Source: Acinetobacter sp. A47
GTDB taxonomy: Bacteria; Pseudomonadota; Gammaproteobacteria; Pseudomonadales; Moraxellaceae
Length of the DNA stretch: 63,544 bases
Assembly: GCF_000805455.1 (NCBI RefSeq)
Contig: NZ_JSUS01000016.1
Span: 1 to 63,544 of the forward strand
Direction: 5' to 3'
Every line of letters starts with the position of its first letter. The stretch's first letter is position 1. The position numbers and the translations under genes were made by a program. Shown here piece after piece: positions 34,539 to 45,168 of the stretch. The notes under the pieces are model-generated. The model searched no databases, was not told the origin of the DNA, and worked only from the letters and a program-made list of their open reading frames with translations.

Positions 34539-35576
34539 ATGGATATTACAGAATTACTCGCCTTTTCGGTCAAGAACGGTGCATCAGATTTACACCTGTC
34601 AGCGGGTATGCCTCCTATGATTCGTGTAGATGGGGAAGTCCGTCGTATCAACTTGCCAGCACTTGAACATAAAGATGTACACCGTTTGGTGTATGACATC
34701 ATGAATGATAAACAACGTCGTGATTTTGAAGAAGATCTGGAAACCGACTTTTCATTTGAAGTACCCAATATTGCCCGGTTCCGTGTCAATGCATTTAATC
34801 AGAACCGCGGTGCAGGCGCTGTATTCCGTACCATTCCCTCTAAAGTGCTGACCATGGAAGATTTAGGCCTCGGCACCATTTTCAAGGAAATTTGTGATTA
34901 TCCACGTGGGATTGTGCTGGTCACCGGCCCGACCGGTTCAGGTAAATCGACCACCCTCGCCGCAATGATCGACTATATTAACGAAAACCGTTATGACCAT
35001 ATCCTTACGGTCGAAGACCCGATCGAATTTGTACACCAGTCCAAGAAATGCCTGATCAACCAGCGTGAAGTCCATCGCGATACACATGGCTTTAATGAAG
35101 CCCTCCGTTCTGCCCTGCGTGAAGACCCGGATATTATTCTGGTCGGTGAGATGCGTGACCTGGAAACCATCCGTCTGGCATTGACGGCTGCAGAAACCGG
35201 CCATCTGGTGTTTGGTACCCTGCATACCACCTCTGCTGCAAAAACCATTGACCGTGTCATCGACGTTTTCCCTGCTGAAGAAAAAGACATGGTACGTGCC
35301 ATGTTGTCTGAATCTCTACAGGCCGTAATTTCACAGACCTTATTGAAAAAGAACGGCGGTGGCCGTGTTGCCGCCCATGAAATCATGATCGGGATTCCGG
35401 CAATCCGTAACCTGGTGCGTGAAAACAAGGTCGCACAGATGTACTCTGCCATCCAGACCGGTGCCAACTACGGTATGACCACCCTGGATCAAAGCCTGAA
35501 AACACTGGTATCTAAAGGTTTGATCAGTCCGCAAACCGCACGTACCGTCGCCAAACAGCCTGAGTCATTCCTATAA
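34539..35576 (+). CDS. pilT: Type IV pilus retraction ATPase PilT
   Basis: A 345-residue hexameric ATPase that depolymerises type IV pili for twitching and DNA uptake. Walker A GPTGSGKST is at about 130-138, the Asp box TVEDPIEF, Walker B IILVGEMRD with the His box GHLVFGTLHTTSA, and the C-terminal AIRNLVRENKVAQM holds the AIRNLIRE retraction motif. pilU follows after 24 bases. The start has GGGGAAATT just before the ATG. Confidence 0.96.
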   Translation: MDITELLAFSVKNGASDLHLSAGMPPMIRVDGEVRRINLPALEHKDVHRLVYDIMNDKQRRDFEEDLETDFSFEVPNIARFRVNAFNQNRGAGAVFRTIPSKVLTMEDLGLGTIFKEICDYPRGIVLVTGPTGSGKSTTLAAMIDYINENRYDHILTVEDPIEFVHQSKKCLINQREVHRDTHGFNEALRSALREDPDIILVGEMRDLETIRLALTAAETGHLVFGTLHTTSAAKTIDRVIDVFPAEEKDMVRAMLSESLQAVISQTLLKKNGGGRVAAHEIMIGIPAIRNLVRENKVAQMYSAIQTGANYGMTTLDQSLKTLVSKGLISPQTARTVAKQPESFL

Positions 35577-35600
35577 AAATAAATAGATTAGAGAAATAAC

Positions 35601-36719
35601 ATGGATTTTAATGATTTACTCAATTTGATGATTCAGCAGAATGCCTCGGATCTGTTTGTTACTGCAGATGTCGAGCCTTCAATGAAAATTAACGGGCAGA
35701 TCGTGCCTGTTTCAAAAACCAAGCTTTCAGGGGAAATCGTCGGTCAACTGGTACAATCCATCATGACCGAGAAACAGCGTAAAGAATTTGCAGAAACACG
35801 TGAGTGTAACTTTGCCATCATGAACCGCGAAAAAACTGCCCGTTTCCGTGTCAGTGCCTTCCAACAACGTGATATGCCGGGCATGGTTTTGCGTAAGATC
35901 GAAACCCACATCCCGACCATGGATGAGCTGAAACTGCCTGAAGTGCTCAAAGAGCTGGCCATGACCAAACGTGGCATCATCATTTTTGTCGGTGCAACAG
36001 GTACAGGTAAATCAACCTCGCTGGCTTCCATGATTGGCTATCGTAACCAGAATTCAAAAGGCCATATCATTACCATTGAAGACCCGATTGAATTTGTGCA
36101 TCAGCATGCAGGCTGTATTGTGACCCAACGCGAAGTGGGCATTGATACCGATTCATTTGAAGTGGCCTTGAAAAATACCTTGCGTCAGGCACCAGACGTA
36201 ATCCTGATCGGCGAAATCCGTTCCCGTGAAACCATGGACTATGCCATTGCCTTTGCCGAAACCGGACATTTGGTACTTGCTACCCTGCATGCCAATAACG
36301 CCAACCAGGCGCTGGACCGTATCATTCATTTCTTTGAAGCTGATCGCCATAGCCAGCTGTATATGGACTTGTCGCTGAACTTGAAGGCCTTGGTAGCACA
36401 ACAGTTAATTCCGACACCCGATGGCAATTCACGCCGTGCAGCGATTGAGATCCTGATCAATACCCCGCTGCTGGCCGACTATATCCGTAAAGGTGAAATC
36501 CATGAGATCAAGGACCTGATGAAACGTTCACGTGAGCTGGGCATGCAAACCTTCGATCAGGCGTTGTTTGACCTGTATAAAGCAGGCCAGATTACCTATA
36601 AAGATGCACTGAAACACGCAGACTCGCCAAACGACCTGCGTCTCACCATCAAACTTTCAGAAGAAGGTGCAGAGCAGTTATTGAGCGCCAGCCGCAACAT
36701 TACCTTTGATGGTCAATAA
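35601..36719 (+). CDS. pilU: PilT-dependent retraction ATPase PilU
   Basis: A 372-residue PilT paralogue. Walker A GATGTGKST (about 131), TIEDPIEFVHQHAGC, VILIGEIRSRETMDYA (Walker B) and GHLVLATLHANNANQ (His box) are all intact, with the longer C-terminus typical of PilU (PNDLRLTIKLSEEGAEQL). PilU assists PilT during retraction under load. It is the second gene of the pilTU operon, closed by a strong terminator. Confidence 0.95.
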   Translation: MDFNDLLNLMIQQNASDLFVTADVEPSMKINGQIVPVSKTKLSGEIVGQLVQSIMTEKQRKEFAETRECNFAIMNREKTARFRVSAFQQRDMPGMVLRKIETHIPTMDELKLPEVLKELAMTKRGIIIFVGATGTGKSTSLASMIGYRNQNSKGHIITIEDPIEFVHQHAGCIVTQREVGIDTDSFEVALKNTLRQAPDVILIGEIRSRETMDYAIAFAETGHLVLATLHANNANQALDRIIHFFEADRHSQLYMDLSLNLKALVAQQLIPTPDGNSRRAAIEILINTPLLADYIRKGEIHEIKDLMKRSRELGMQTFDQALFDLYKAGQITYKDALKHADSPNDLRLTIKLSEEGAEQLLSASRNITFDGQ

Positions 36720-36735
36720 TTCAATCTAAACCATT

Positions 36736-36770
36736 AAAAAAGGGAAGGTTTTTGTAACCTTCCCTTTTTA
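36736..36770. terminator. Bidirectional terminator between pilU and fur
   Basis: GGGAAGGTT-TTTGT-AACCTTCCC (36742-36764) has A-run and T-run flanks on both sides and serves convergent genes. Confidence 0.85.
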
Positions 36771-36814
36771 TTTGTTCAATTTTGGTGAACTTTAAAAATG
36801 TAACCCAAACACGC

Positions 36815-37252
36815 TTATTTTTTACGATAAGCCTCTTGGCATTCTGCTTCGTTACAATAACCGTAAAGGTTTAATGAATGCCCTGTTAAAGCAAACTGAT
36901 GCTTTTCTGCAACGGCATGCTGTTCTTGCTCAATAATATCATTTGTAAATTCAACGACTTTATTACAGTTTAAGCAAACAAGGTGATCATGATGATCTTC
37001 CTGCATGATTTCAAAAACCGAATGGTTGTTTTCAAAATGATGGCGCTGAATGATACCGGCAGCTTCAAATTGTGTTAATACACGGTAAACTGTTGCGAGA
37101 CCCACGTCTTCGCCCTGCTCAAGCAAAGTTTTATAAATATCTTCTGCACTTAAATGATGTTGTTTTGAATTTTCTAATAATTCCAGAATCTTAATGCGAG
37201 GAAGGGTAACTTTAAGTCCAGCTTTGCGTAAGTCTTGATTGGAAATCGGCAT
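36815..37252 (-). CDS. fur: Ferric uptake regulator Fur
   Basis: A 145-residue Fe(II)-dependent repressor. The winged helix covers LRKAGLKVTLPRIKILELLE to DVGLATVYRVLTQFEAAGII. Metal-binding segments are HHFENNHSVFEIMQEDHHDH and the Cys pair CLNCNKV, with a second Cys pair in YGYCNEAEC near the C-terminus. It controls iron acquisition. It is divergent from bamE, with 111 bases between them, as in other gamma-proteobacteria. Confidence 0.97.
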   Translation of the reverse strand: MPISNQDLRKAGLKVTLPRIKILELLENSKQHHLSAEDIYKTLLEQGEDVGLATVYRVLTQFEAAGIIQRHHFENNHSVFEIMQEDHHDHLVCLNCNKVVEFTNDIIEQEQHAVAEKHQFALTGHSLNLYGYCNEAECQEAYRKK

Positions 37253-37363
37253 AAAAAAAGGTCTCTCAACAAATCTTAAGTTGGAATAGGCAATAGAGTT
37301 TAGATGCAGTATGATCTATCCTTGAACCAAATGCATCATCATTTATCAGGATAGTGTAGCAAA

Positions 37364-37762
37364 ATGCAAAAAATCATGCTGGCGTTGTTCGTCACTTCAG
37401 TACTTAGCGGTTGTTCAGTCTTTGGTGTTTATAAAGTCGATATTCCACAGGGAACACCATTAACCAAAGCACAAGCATCTCAAGTACAAGTGGGCATGAG
37501 CTTTCAGCAAGTCCGTTTCTTGCTTGGTAGCCCAACAGTTACAGATCCATTAAACCCGTTACGTTGGGACTATATCTACAACTATATCCCAGGTACTTAT
37601 GCGAAAAAAGCAAAAATACCTGCGGCACACGGTCAACATTTGAAAATTTATTTTGATGCGAATGGTAACGTAGAACGTATAGAAGGTTTGGATACGATAC
37701 CAGAAACACAACCTGGCTTACCGGCATCAAAAGAAGCAATTTTGACTGCGCCCCCACTATAA
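37364..37762 (+). CDS. bamE: Outer-membrane assembly lipoprotein BamE (SmpA/OmlA)
   Basis: A 132-residue lipoprotein of the BAM complex. The signal peptide ends in a lipobox (LSGC) at about residue 17. The BamE fold is shown by IPQGTPLTKAQASQVQVGMS, the VRFLLGSPTVTDPLNP motif and RWDYIYNYIPG, with KIYFDANGNVERIEG as the last strand. It is divergent from fur, and a terminator follows. Confidence 0.95.
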   Translation: MQKIMLALFVTSVLSGCSVFGVYKVDIPQGTPLTKAQASQVQVGMSFQQVRFLLGSPTVTDPLNPLRWDYIYNYIPGTYAKKAKIPAAHGQHLKIYFDANGNVERIEGLDTIPETQPGLPASKEAILTAPPL

Positions 37763-37779
37763 CGGCTTTGTCACAAAAA

Positions 37780-37815
37780 GAAACCCCTCATCGAGACAAT
37801 CGTGAGGGGTTTTCT
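37780..37815. terminator. Bidirectional terminator between bamE and rnfH
   Basis: AAACCCCTCA-TCGAGACAATCG-TGAGGGGTTTT; a 10-bp stem with A/T flanks, serving the convergent bamE and rnfH genes. Confidence 0.8.
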
Positions 37816-38139
37816 TTATGAACTTGATGGTCTAAAACGATTACCCTTGATAAAACGTCCAACCGGGTTCTTTGCAGCCCGCTTACGGCGGATATCTTTT
37901 GGATTGATGGTCAGGGGGCGATAAATCTCGACCCGGTCACCTGCTTGCAGCACGGCATCGGCCTCAATCTTGCTGCCAAAAATGCCCAGATGTAAAACCT
38001 CAGGCAAAGTGACCATCCCGGTTAAGCAACTGGCTTCAATCGCCTGCCGGGCGGTCATTCCCTCGCTAAATGCAACAGCAAGATGAAATTGTTGCTCGGG
38101 TGTCGTATAAGCCACCCAGACTTGTTTGCCCTGTTCCAT
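37816..38139 (-). CDS. rnfH: RnfH-family ubiquitin-like protein
   Basis: A 107-residue beta-grasp protein: KQVWVAYTTPEQQFHLAVAF, then TARQAIEASCL and the end of the fold GDRVEIYRPLTINPKDIRRK, all matching RnfH (UPF0125). It has a basic C-terminus. In many gamma-proteobacteria it lies with ratA and smpB near bamE; here ratA is replaced by a membrane protein. Its ATG shares one base with the stop of that upstream gene (TGATG), so translation is coupled. Confidence 0.85.
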   Translation of the reverse strand: MEQGKQVWVAYTTPEQQFHLAVAFSEGMTARQAIEASCLTGMVTLPEVLHLGIFGSKIEADAVLQAGDRVEIYRPLTINPKDIRRKRAAKNPVGRFIKGNRFRPSSS

Positions 38140-39221
38140 CAGAGCACTTGCCCAATCACGGCAACGATGGCCACTATAATTGAAAGTGGTAACACAATCC
38201 GCACGGCAATCCGCCAGAGGTTATAAAACAGCTCATTGCTAAAGCCCATCGCTTTACGCAGATGGCTGATCTTCATGATCCAGCCTGCAAAAACTGCATA
38301 GATCAGACAGATGATCAGGCCCCATAGCATCAATACCGTATTAAAAATTTGCTCAACTTGTGGCACAGCCCATACTGCAATGGCGGCAAGTAAAATTGCC
38401 CATTGCACCACAACCGCCAGCTGGCGCTGCGCCAGTTGCTCTTTTGCAAACTGGATGAGTAAGGCCGCAGACATCAGTGCAGCAAAACCCCAAGCCAAAG
38501 CTGGAAGCTGGGTCTGAATAGAGAAGAAACCAAATGCAATCACAGCCAGCAGCTGGGCAATCCAGATCGGTAAAACCGACGCGGTTGCAGCATCCTGCTT
38601 TTTCACCACAGCCAGACTGCTCTGCCAGTACAAGCCCAGACCTAAACCACTGGCCACCAAAGCAAGCACTGTCGCATTGCCCCACTCTTTAAACTCTACT
38701 CCCGTCCAGTGCCATGCCTGTAACTTGGTGCCCATGACATTAGCCAGAATAAACGCTGCCACAACCCCGATCGTTGTCAGAATAATCAGGAACTGACGCG
38801 GAATAAAAGAGAATGCCAATGCTACAACGGCAAGTCCTGCAAACAAAATCTGGCTGGAAAAATCCAGTGCCAGTTGCTGCTTTACGACCTGCGTTGCGGT
38901 GGTTAAGACACTACCGGCAAAAAACGGGACAAACACAACTGCCAACCAGCCGACCAAACGCCATCTTGGTGAAGCATCGGCATCCCGAGTCAGGCTAGAA
39001 AGTGCTTGTAATGCGGTGGTTTGTGAGCGCTTTGCCAAGGCAATTTCAAGATAACCAATCGGCAATGCCAATAACAGCATGGTACCTAACCAGAGCAGCC
39101 AGAAATCGAACTGGCGGTCTATCTGGATGCCTACAGTCGGTGCCAATGTGGTAATCATGACAAAAGATAGGCAAAACGCCATCACTGGGGCGAACCAGCG
39201 TGACAGAGTTGTGTCCTGCAT
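38139..39221 (-). CDS. Polytopic membrane protein, possible NSS-type transporter relative
   Basis: A 360-residue protein with about ten hydrophobic segments. The start WFAPVMAFCLSFVMITTLAP and LPIGYLEIALAKRSQTTALQAL resemble TM1-TM3 of neurotransmitter:sodium symporters, where a P-x-x-Y-x-E-x-x-x-G pattern is usual. The match is partial: the unwound Gly-Asn motif of TM1 is not seen, and the length is below the typical 440-500. I therefore call only a membrane protein with remote NSS similarity. It is translationally coupled with rnfH. Confidence 0.55.
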   Translation of the reverse strand: MQDTTLSRWFAPVMAFCLSFVMITTLAPTVGIQIDRQFDFWLLWLGTMLLLALPIGYLEIALAKRSQTTALQALSSLTRDADASPRWRLVGWLAVVFVPFFAGSVLTTATQVVKQQLALDFSSQILFAGLAVVALAFSFIPRQFLIILTTIGVVAAFILANVMGTKLQAWHWTGVEFKEWGNATVLALVASGLGLGLYWQSSLAVVKKQDAATASVLPIWIAQLLAVIAFGFFSIQTQLPALAWGFAALMSAALLIQFAKEQLAQRQLAVVVQWAILLAAIAVWAVPQVEQIFNTVLMLWGLIICLIYAVFAGWIMKISHLRKAMGFSNELFYNLWRIAVRIVLPLSIIVAIVAVIGQVL

Positions 39222-39333
39222 AATGCAATCCTTGAAAAAACTTTGAACTCATTGCGCTTTATGGTGTTTGCAATGAAATATTCAATCTATTTTGCCTTTC
39301 TCACGCTTGAAAATCAAAACAAAAGATATCGAA

Positions 39334-39369
39334 AGAAAAAAGCAAATCACCCAGTGAAGATGATTTGCT
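39334..39369 (-). terminator. Terminator of bacteriohemerythrin gene
   Basis: On the minus strand AGCAAATCA...TGATTTGCT is followed by TTTTTTC, about 110 bases past the stop. A plus-strand frame over this place (39243-39440) is therefore rejected. Confidence 0.75.
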
Positions 39370-39479
39370 GCGCACCAGTTATTATTTTGCTCATTAGACC
39401 CCTTGTATATCACTCATACCAACCTTATTACTTTTTATAACAAGGGATCTTTTGTTATTATTTTTTTATTATCTTCTTA

Positions 39480-39947
39480 TTATGAGAAGAAACGAGAAAA
39501 CCAGTTTTTCCCTTTTTTCTTTTCATTTTCCTTAATAATGCCAATCATATTTTCCTTAACAGCCCCAACATAATCAGCATCATCATGTCGAATATGGTTG
39601 ATCAACCATTTTGACAATGCTTCATGCAACTCGTCATCAATTTCCTGCCCCAATTCAAAACGTTGACGATAAGTTTCTATCTTCTTGATAAATAAATCAT
39701 GTACCCGTTTATGCGGTACACGATATTTATAGTTTGCCTCTTCCTGCAAACTTTCTTCAAAAGTAAAATGGGACTGGGTATAATCAATAATATTATCCAG
39801 AATCCCCTTTAACTTTGCACGGTCATCGTCTTCTTTTAATTCATCAATTTCATTAATATAATCTAGAATACGACGATGCTGATCATCGATGACCTCTATT
39901 CCCGTATTATATTCGACAGACCATTTCATCCCCATATCGAACCCCAA
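39480..39947 (-). CDS. Bacteriohemerythrin
   Basis: A 155-residue oxygen-binding di-iron protein. Ligands appear at the expected spacing: H24 (DDQHRRIL), H60 and E64 (HFTFEE), H79 and H83 (PHKRVHDLF), H118 and D123 (NHIRHDD). The start could also be M7 (MKWSVEYN), which begins the conserved domain. The Lys-rich tail ends FSRFFS. Such proteins store or sense oxygen in the cytoplasm. It has about 270 bases of AT-rich upstream DNA with no other gene. Confidence 0.92.
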   Translation of the reverse strand: MGFDMGMKWSVEYNTGIEVIDDQHRRILDYINEIDELKEDDDRAKLKGILDNIIDYTQSHFTFEESLQEEANYKYRVPHKRVHDLFIKKIETYRQRFELGQEIDDELHEALSKWLINHIRHDDADYVGAVKENMIGIIKENEKKKGKNWFSRFFS

Positions 39948-40221
39948 ACTATATTTGATTTATTGAATACAGATATAATATCGACAAAAGAATTAAATAA
40001 AAACGCAGCATTTTTGTCAGGTTTGAAAATTTTATATCTAAAATAAATTAAGCTATTGTTTTATATTTAATTTAATATTTTTACCAATCAAAACGCTCAA
40101 GTATTTTTTAACCAGCGAGAAAAACTATCTCACTCATTTTATTGATATAACTGAAAAAATATCATTTATTTTTTTAAGAAAAACATGCCTGAAGCTATCT
40201 TTCAGTTATATCTTTAACCGA

Positions 40222-41070
40222 TTAATACTGATCCGCTTTGGTTACTCGTTTTAATGCCGGATTTTCTGCCTCGCGAATCAGGCGTTCCACACGAGTTAAT
40301 GCATGCAAAACCGGTTGACCATGCTGGAATAAAATCATTTCTCCTGCCTGATAGGCAGTCCATGCTTCATTATGCGTTAAAGGTTCTGTGGTGATGACTG
40401 CGACCCGATCCTCAGGTGTAGTCACCTGGCTAAAATCGACTTCAACATCCAGATCGATCAAATGCGCATGCTGGAATGGATATTCACGTACCAGCCAGTG
40501 CAGTTTGGTGGTGGCATAACTGTACAGCGCCTTGCCGTTCGACAGGCAAAAATTAAAGGTGCCATGTTCGGCAATTTGTGGAGCAATACGCTGCAATAAT
40601 GCAAAGATTTCCTCTAGCCCCGGTTCCGTATAGCCAAAAGCTTCAACCATCTGATCGAGCAGATAACAAAACGCCAGCTCGCTGTCGGTATTACCGACCG
40701 GCTCAAAACGGCCGCTCAGCTCAGGTTTGAAGTCATGCAAATCGCCATTATGGGCAAAAATCCAGTGTCTCCCCCATAACTCACGCAAGAAAGGATGTGA
40801 GTTTTCAAGGTTGATTTTACCTTGGGTCGCCTTGCGGATATGCGCGATGACATTACGGGACTTGATCGGATAATTACGGATCAGGTCGGCAATTGGAGAC
40901 TCCACCGCCGACTGGTTATCGACAAACAGGCGGCAAGCCTTGTCCTCAAAGAACGCGATACCAAAACCATCACAATGATCAGACGTGACCCCGGCTCGCT
41001 GGGAGAACCCGCGAAATGAAAAGGTAATATCTGTCGGGGTGGCACAATTCATTCCTAATAGCTGGCACAT
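40222..41070 (-). CDS. Class II glutamine amidotransferase YafJ-like
   Basis: About 282 residues. I choose ATG 41070 because it puts Cys at position 2 (MCQLLGMNC), the nucleophile exposed after Met removal; the frame and a somewhat better SD begin at 41091. The class II fold is shown by SDHCDGFGIAFF, AHIRKATQGKINLENSHPF, WIFAHNGDLHDF and GNTDSELAFCYL, which match YafJ/DUF3700-type proteins. The acceptor of the ammonia is unknown. Not an NTPase-linked synthase: there is no second catalytic domain. Confidence 0.88.
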   Translation of the reverse strand: MCQLLGMNCATPTDITFSFRGFSQRAGVTSDHCDGFGIAFFEDKACRLFVDNQSAVESPIADLIRNYPIKSRNVIAHIRKATQGKINLENSHPFLRELWGRHWIFAHNGDLHDFKPELSGRFEPVGNTDSELAFCYLLDQMVEAFGYTEPGLEEIFALLQRIAPQIAEHGTFNFCLSNGKALYSYATTKLHWLVREYPFQHAHLIDLDVEVDFSQVTTPEDRVAVITTEPLTHNEAWTAYQAGEMILFQHGQPVLHALTRVERLIREAENPALKRVTKADQY

Positions 41071-41263
41071 ATCTTTAAAACTTACAAACATCTCTGCCTA
41101 TTGTGCATGAGGTTGAGATCGCTTGTAAATCTGAATATGTGCGCACTATTCGACTAGGAATGATAAGCCCCTGCCCATGCCTCCGGCATACAACAGACAA
41201 TGGCTTGAAAGGACCGGTATCAGGTCTACAATCAAATGACCTGAACCTCGGCACGGCATCCTG

Positions 41264-42040
41264 TTAACGCTGTACCATTTTGTTCATGACAAAAGACATG
41301 GCAATCTTATTGACTTCTAAAAATACGAAATAATCCAGACATTTAAAGTCTTCATCATAAAATGCCTGCTTTGACAGCCTGGACTGCATGCCCAAATAGG
41401 TCTGGAACAATTTTGGCATCCGTTCATCTTGCGGAAAACTATAATCCGGACGCTCAGGTTCAAAGAGACGTTTTGAACGTATATCAATACTCTGCTGTTC
41501 ACCCAGTTGTTGAATCTGGCGATGGGTATAATAGGCACGTGCCAGATTGTCTTCCAGATGAATACTGACACAGCCCATCAGATATTTGGCACGCATTGAC
41601 CATAACACTTTAGGCACCAGATTCAGCCATAGCATGGAAAGCGCCTTACCAGAGCGAAACTGTGGATGAACACAGGTCCGGCCAATTTCCACAACATTAG
41701 GTAAATGTGACAGATGCGGAACAAGTTCAAATTCCTGAGCACTATAGCTCTGCCCGATTTCATGGCCCTGAAATAATTTTAACCGGGTATAGGCCACAAT
41801 TTCACCAGTCCATTTTTCACGTAAAACGGCATGTTCACAGCCAAAATCATACAGGTCCTGATCCAGACCGTCTTCAAAATGTAAACCAAACTGGTGACTA
41901 AATTGTGTTGCTCTAAAACGCTGTACATCTTGTAATTCTTTTAAATTATCGACCCATTCAAAGCGGAACTGGCTTTGCGCTGGCTTATGGCGTAAAGGTA
42001 AAGTCAATGTCTGGCGATATTGATTTAATTTTTCTAGCAT
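41264..42040 (-). CDS. olsB: OlsB-like ornithine N-acyltransferase (GNAT)
   Basis: A 258-residue GNAT protein. FRATQFSHQFGLHFEDGLDQ, then VLREKWTGEIVAYTRL and VVEIGRTCVHPQFRSGKALS-MLWLNL match OlsB/hemolysin-like acyltransferases, which acylate ornithine with a 3-hydroxy fatty acid from ACP in ornithine-lipid synthesis. The E-x-G-R-x-x-V-xx-x-x-R signature is intact. OlsA-type partner genes are not adjacent; the acyltransferase at 48441 is a possible but untested partner. OlsB identity is by motif, with another acyl-ACP substrate being the alternative. Confidence 0.65.
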   Translation of the reverse strand: MLEKLNQYRQTLTLPLRHKPAQSQFRFEWVDNLKELQDVQRFRATQFSHQFGLHFEDGLDQDLYDFGCEHAVLREKWTGEIVAYTRLKLFQGHEIGQSYSAQEFELVPHLSHLPNVVEIGRTCVHPQFRSGKALSMLWLNLVPKVLWSMRAKYLMGCVSIHLEDNLARAYYTHRQIQQLGEQQSIDIRSKRLFEPERPDYSFPQDERMPKLFQTYLGMQSRLSKQAFYDEDFKCLDYFVFLEVNKIAMSFVMNKMVQR

Positions 42041-42121
42041 AATGAAAGCTCCTTATGGCTAAATTTACCTTAAAGCGCTTAAATGACATCCAGATGACCA
42101 AAACATGAACAACAGATGACG

Positions 42122-42150
42122 AAAAAAACAGGCCCGTTTAGGGCCTGTTT
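42122..42150 (-). terminator. Terminator of argB
   Basis: On the minus strand AACAGGCCC-TAAAC-GGGCCTGTT is followed by TTTTTTC, 15 bases past the argB stop. Confidence 0.8.
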
Positions 42151-42164
42151 CTGAATCGGTAAAA

Positions 42165-44499
<2,335 letters not shown>

Positions 44500-44640
44500 A
44501 GCAAGCCCCTATTTTTATAATCATTCGATTATGCAAAAAATGGCAAAATTATTAAGTAATTAATTAACCCTTGTTCAGAAAAATTAAAATAATTAATCAT
44601 TTGCTTTGTAATATAATTTTAATCAACAATCAATATAAGA

Positions 44641-44670
44641 AATGCAACGCTTTTAGCAAAGCATTGCATT
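44641..44670 (-). terminator. Terminator of dut
   Basis: AATGCA-AC-GCTTT-TAGC-AAAGC-AT-TGCATT forms a stem 23 bases after the dut stop. On the minus strand it is followed by TCTT, a short U stretch. Confidence 0.6.
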
Positions 44671-44692
44671 TTCAATCGGTAACGTTCTAAAT

Positions 44693-45145
44693 CTATTGCT
44701 GACCGGTATGTCCAAAACCACCAGCACCACGCTCGGTTGCGACAAACTCGTTTACCTGTTCAAACTCGGCCTGTACTACCGGCACCAGAACATATTGCGC
44801 CAGACGCTCGCCCGGCTCTAAACGGAAGGTATTTTGTCCACGATTCCAGACCGACACCATCAATTCACCTTGATAGTCCGAGTCAATCAGACCGACCAGA
44901 TTCCCCAGCACAATCCCGTGTTTATGGCCCAGACCTGAACGCGGCAAGATCAGGCCAGCAAAATTTGGATCTTCAATGTAGATCGCCAATCCGGTTTTTA
45001 CCAACACTGTTTCACCGGGTGCAATCTCGATTGCACTGTCTAGACATGCACGCAGGTCTAAACCTGCCGAACCGGTGGTTGCATAAGAAGGCAAAGCCCA
45101 CTCTTGACCTAAACGCGTATCTAATACTTTAACCTGGACTTTCAT
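44693..45145 (-). CDS. dut: dUTP diphosphatase
   Basis: A 150-residue trimeric dUTPase with all five motifs: [10 protein letters not shown] (I), [18 protein letters not shown] (II), [17 protein letters not shown] (III), [15 protein letters not shown] (IV) and the Gly-rich C-terminal [10 protein letters not shown] (V). It hydrolyses dUTP to dUMP and limits uracil in DNA. The gene lies 23 bases after rep and could share its transcript; a terminator after it separates it from algC. Confidence 0.96.
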   Translation of the reverse strand: MKVQVKVLDTRLGQEWALPSYATTGSAGLDLRACLDSAIEIAPGETVLVKTGLAIYIEDPNFAGLILPRSGLGHKHGIVLGNLVGLIDSDYQGELMVSVWNRGQNTFRLEPGERLAQYVLVPVVQAEFEQVNEFVATERGAGGFGHTGQQ

Positions 45146-45168
45146 TACAACTTCCTACTTACAAATTC

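Noticed and set aside
39243..39440. Plus-strand 65-codon frame after the NSS-like gene
   Set aside because: It covers the terminator of the bacteriohemerythrin gene and is composed of AT-driven residues.
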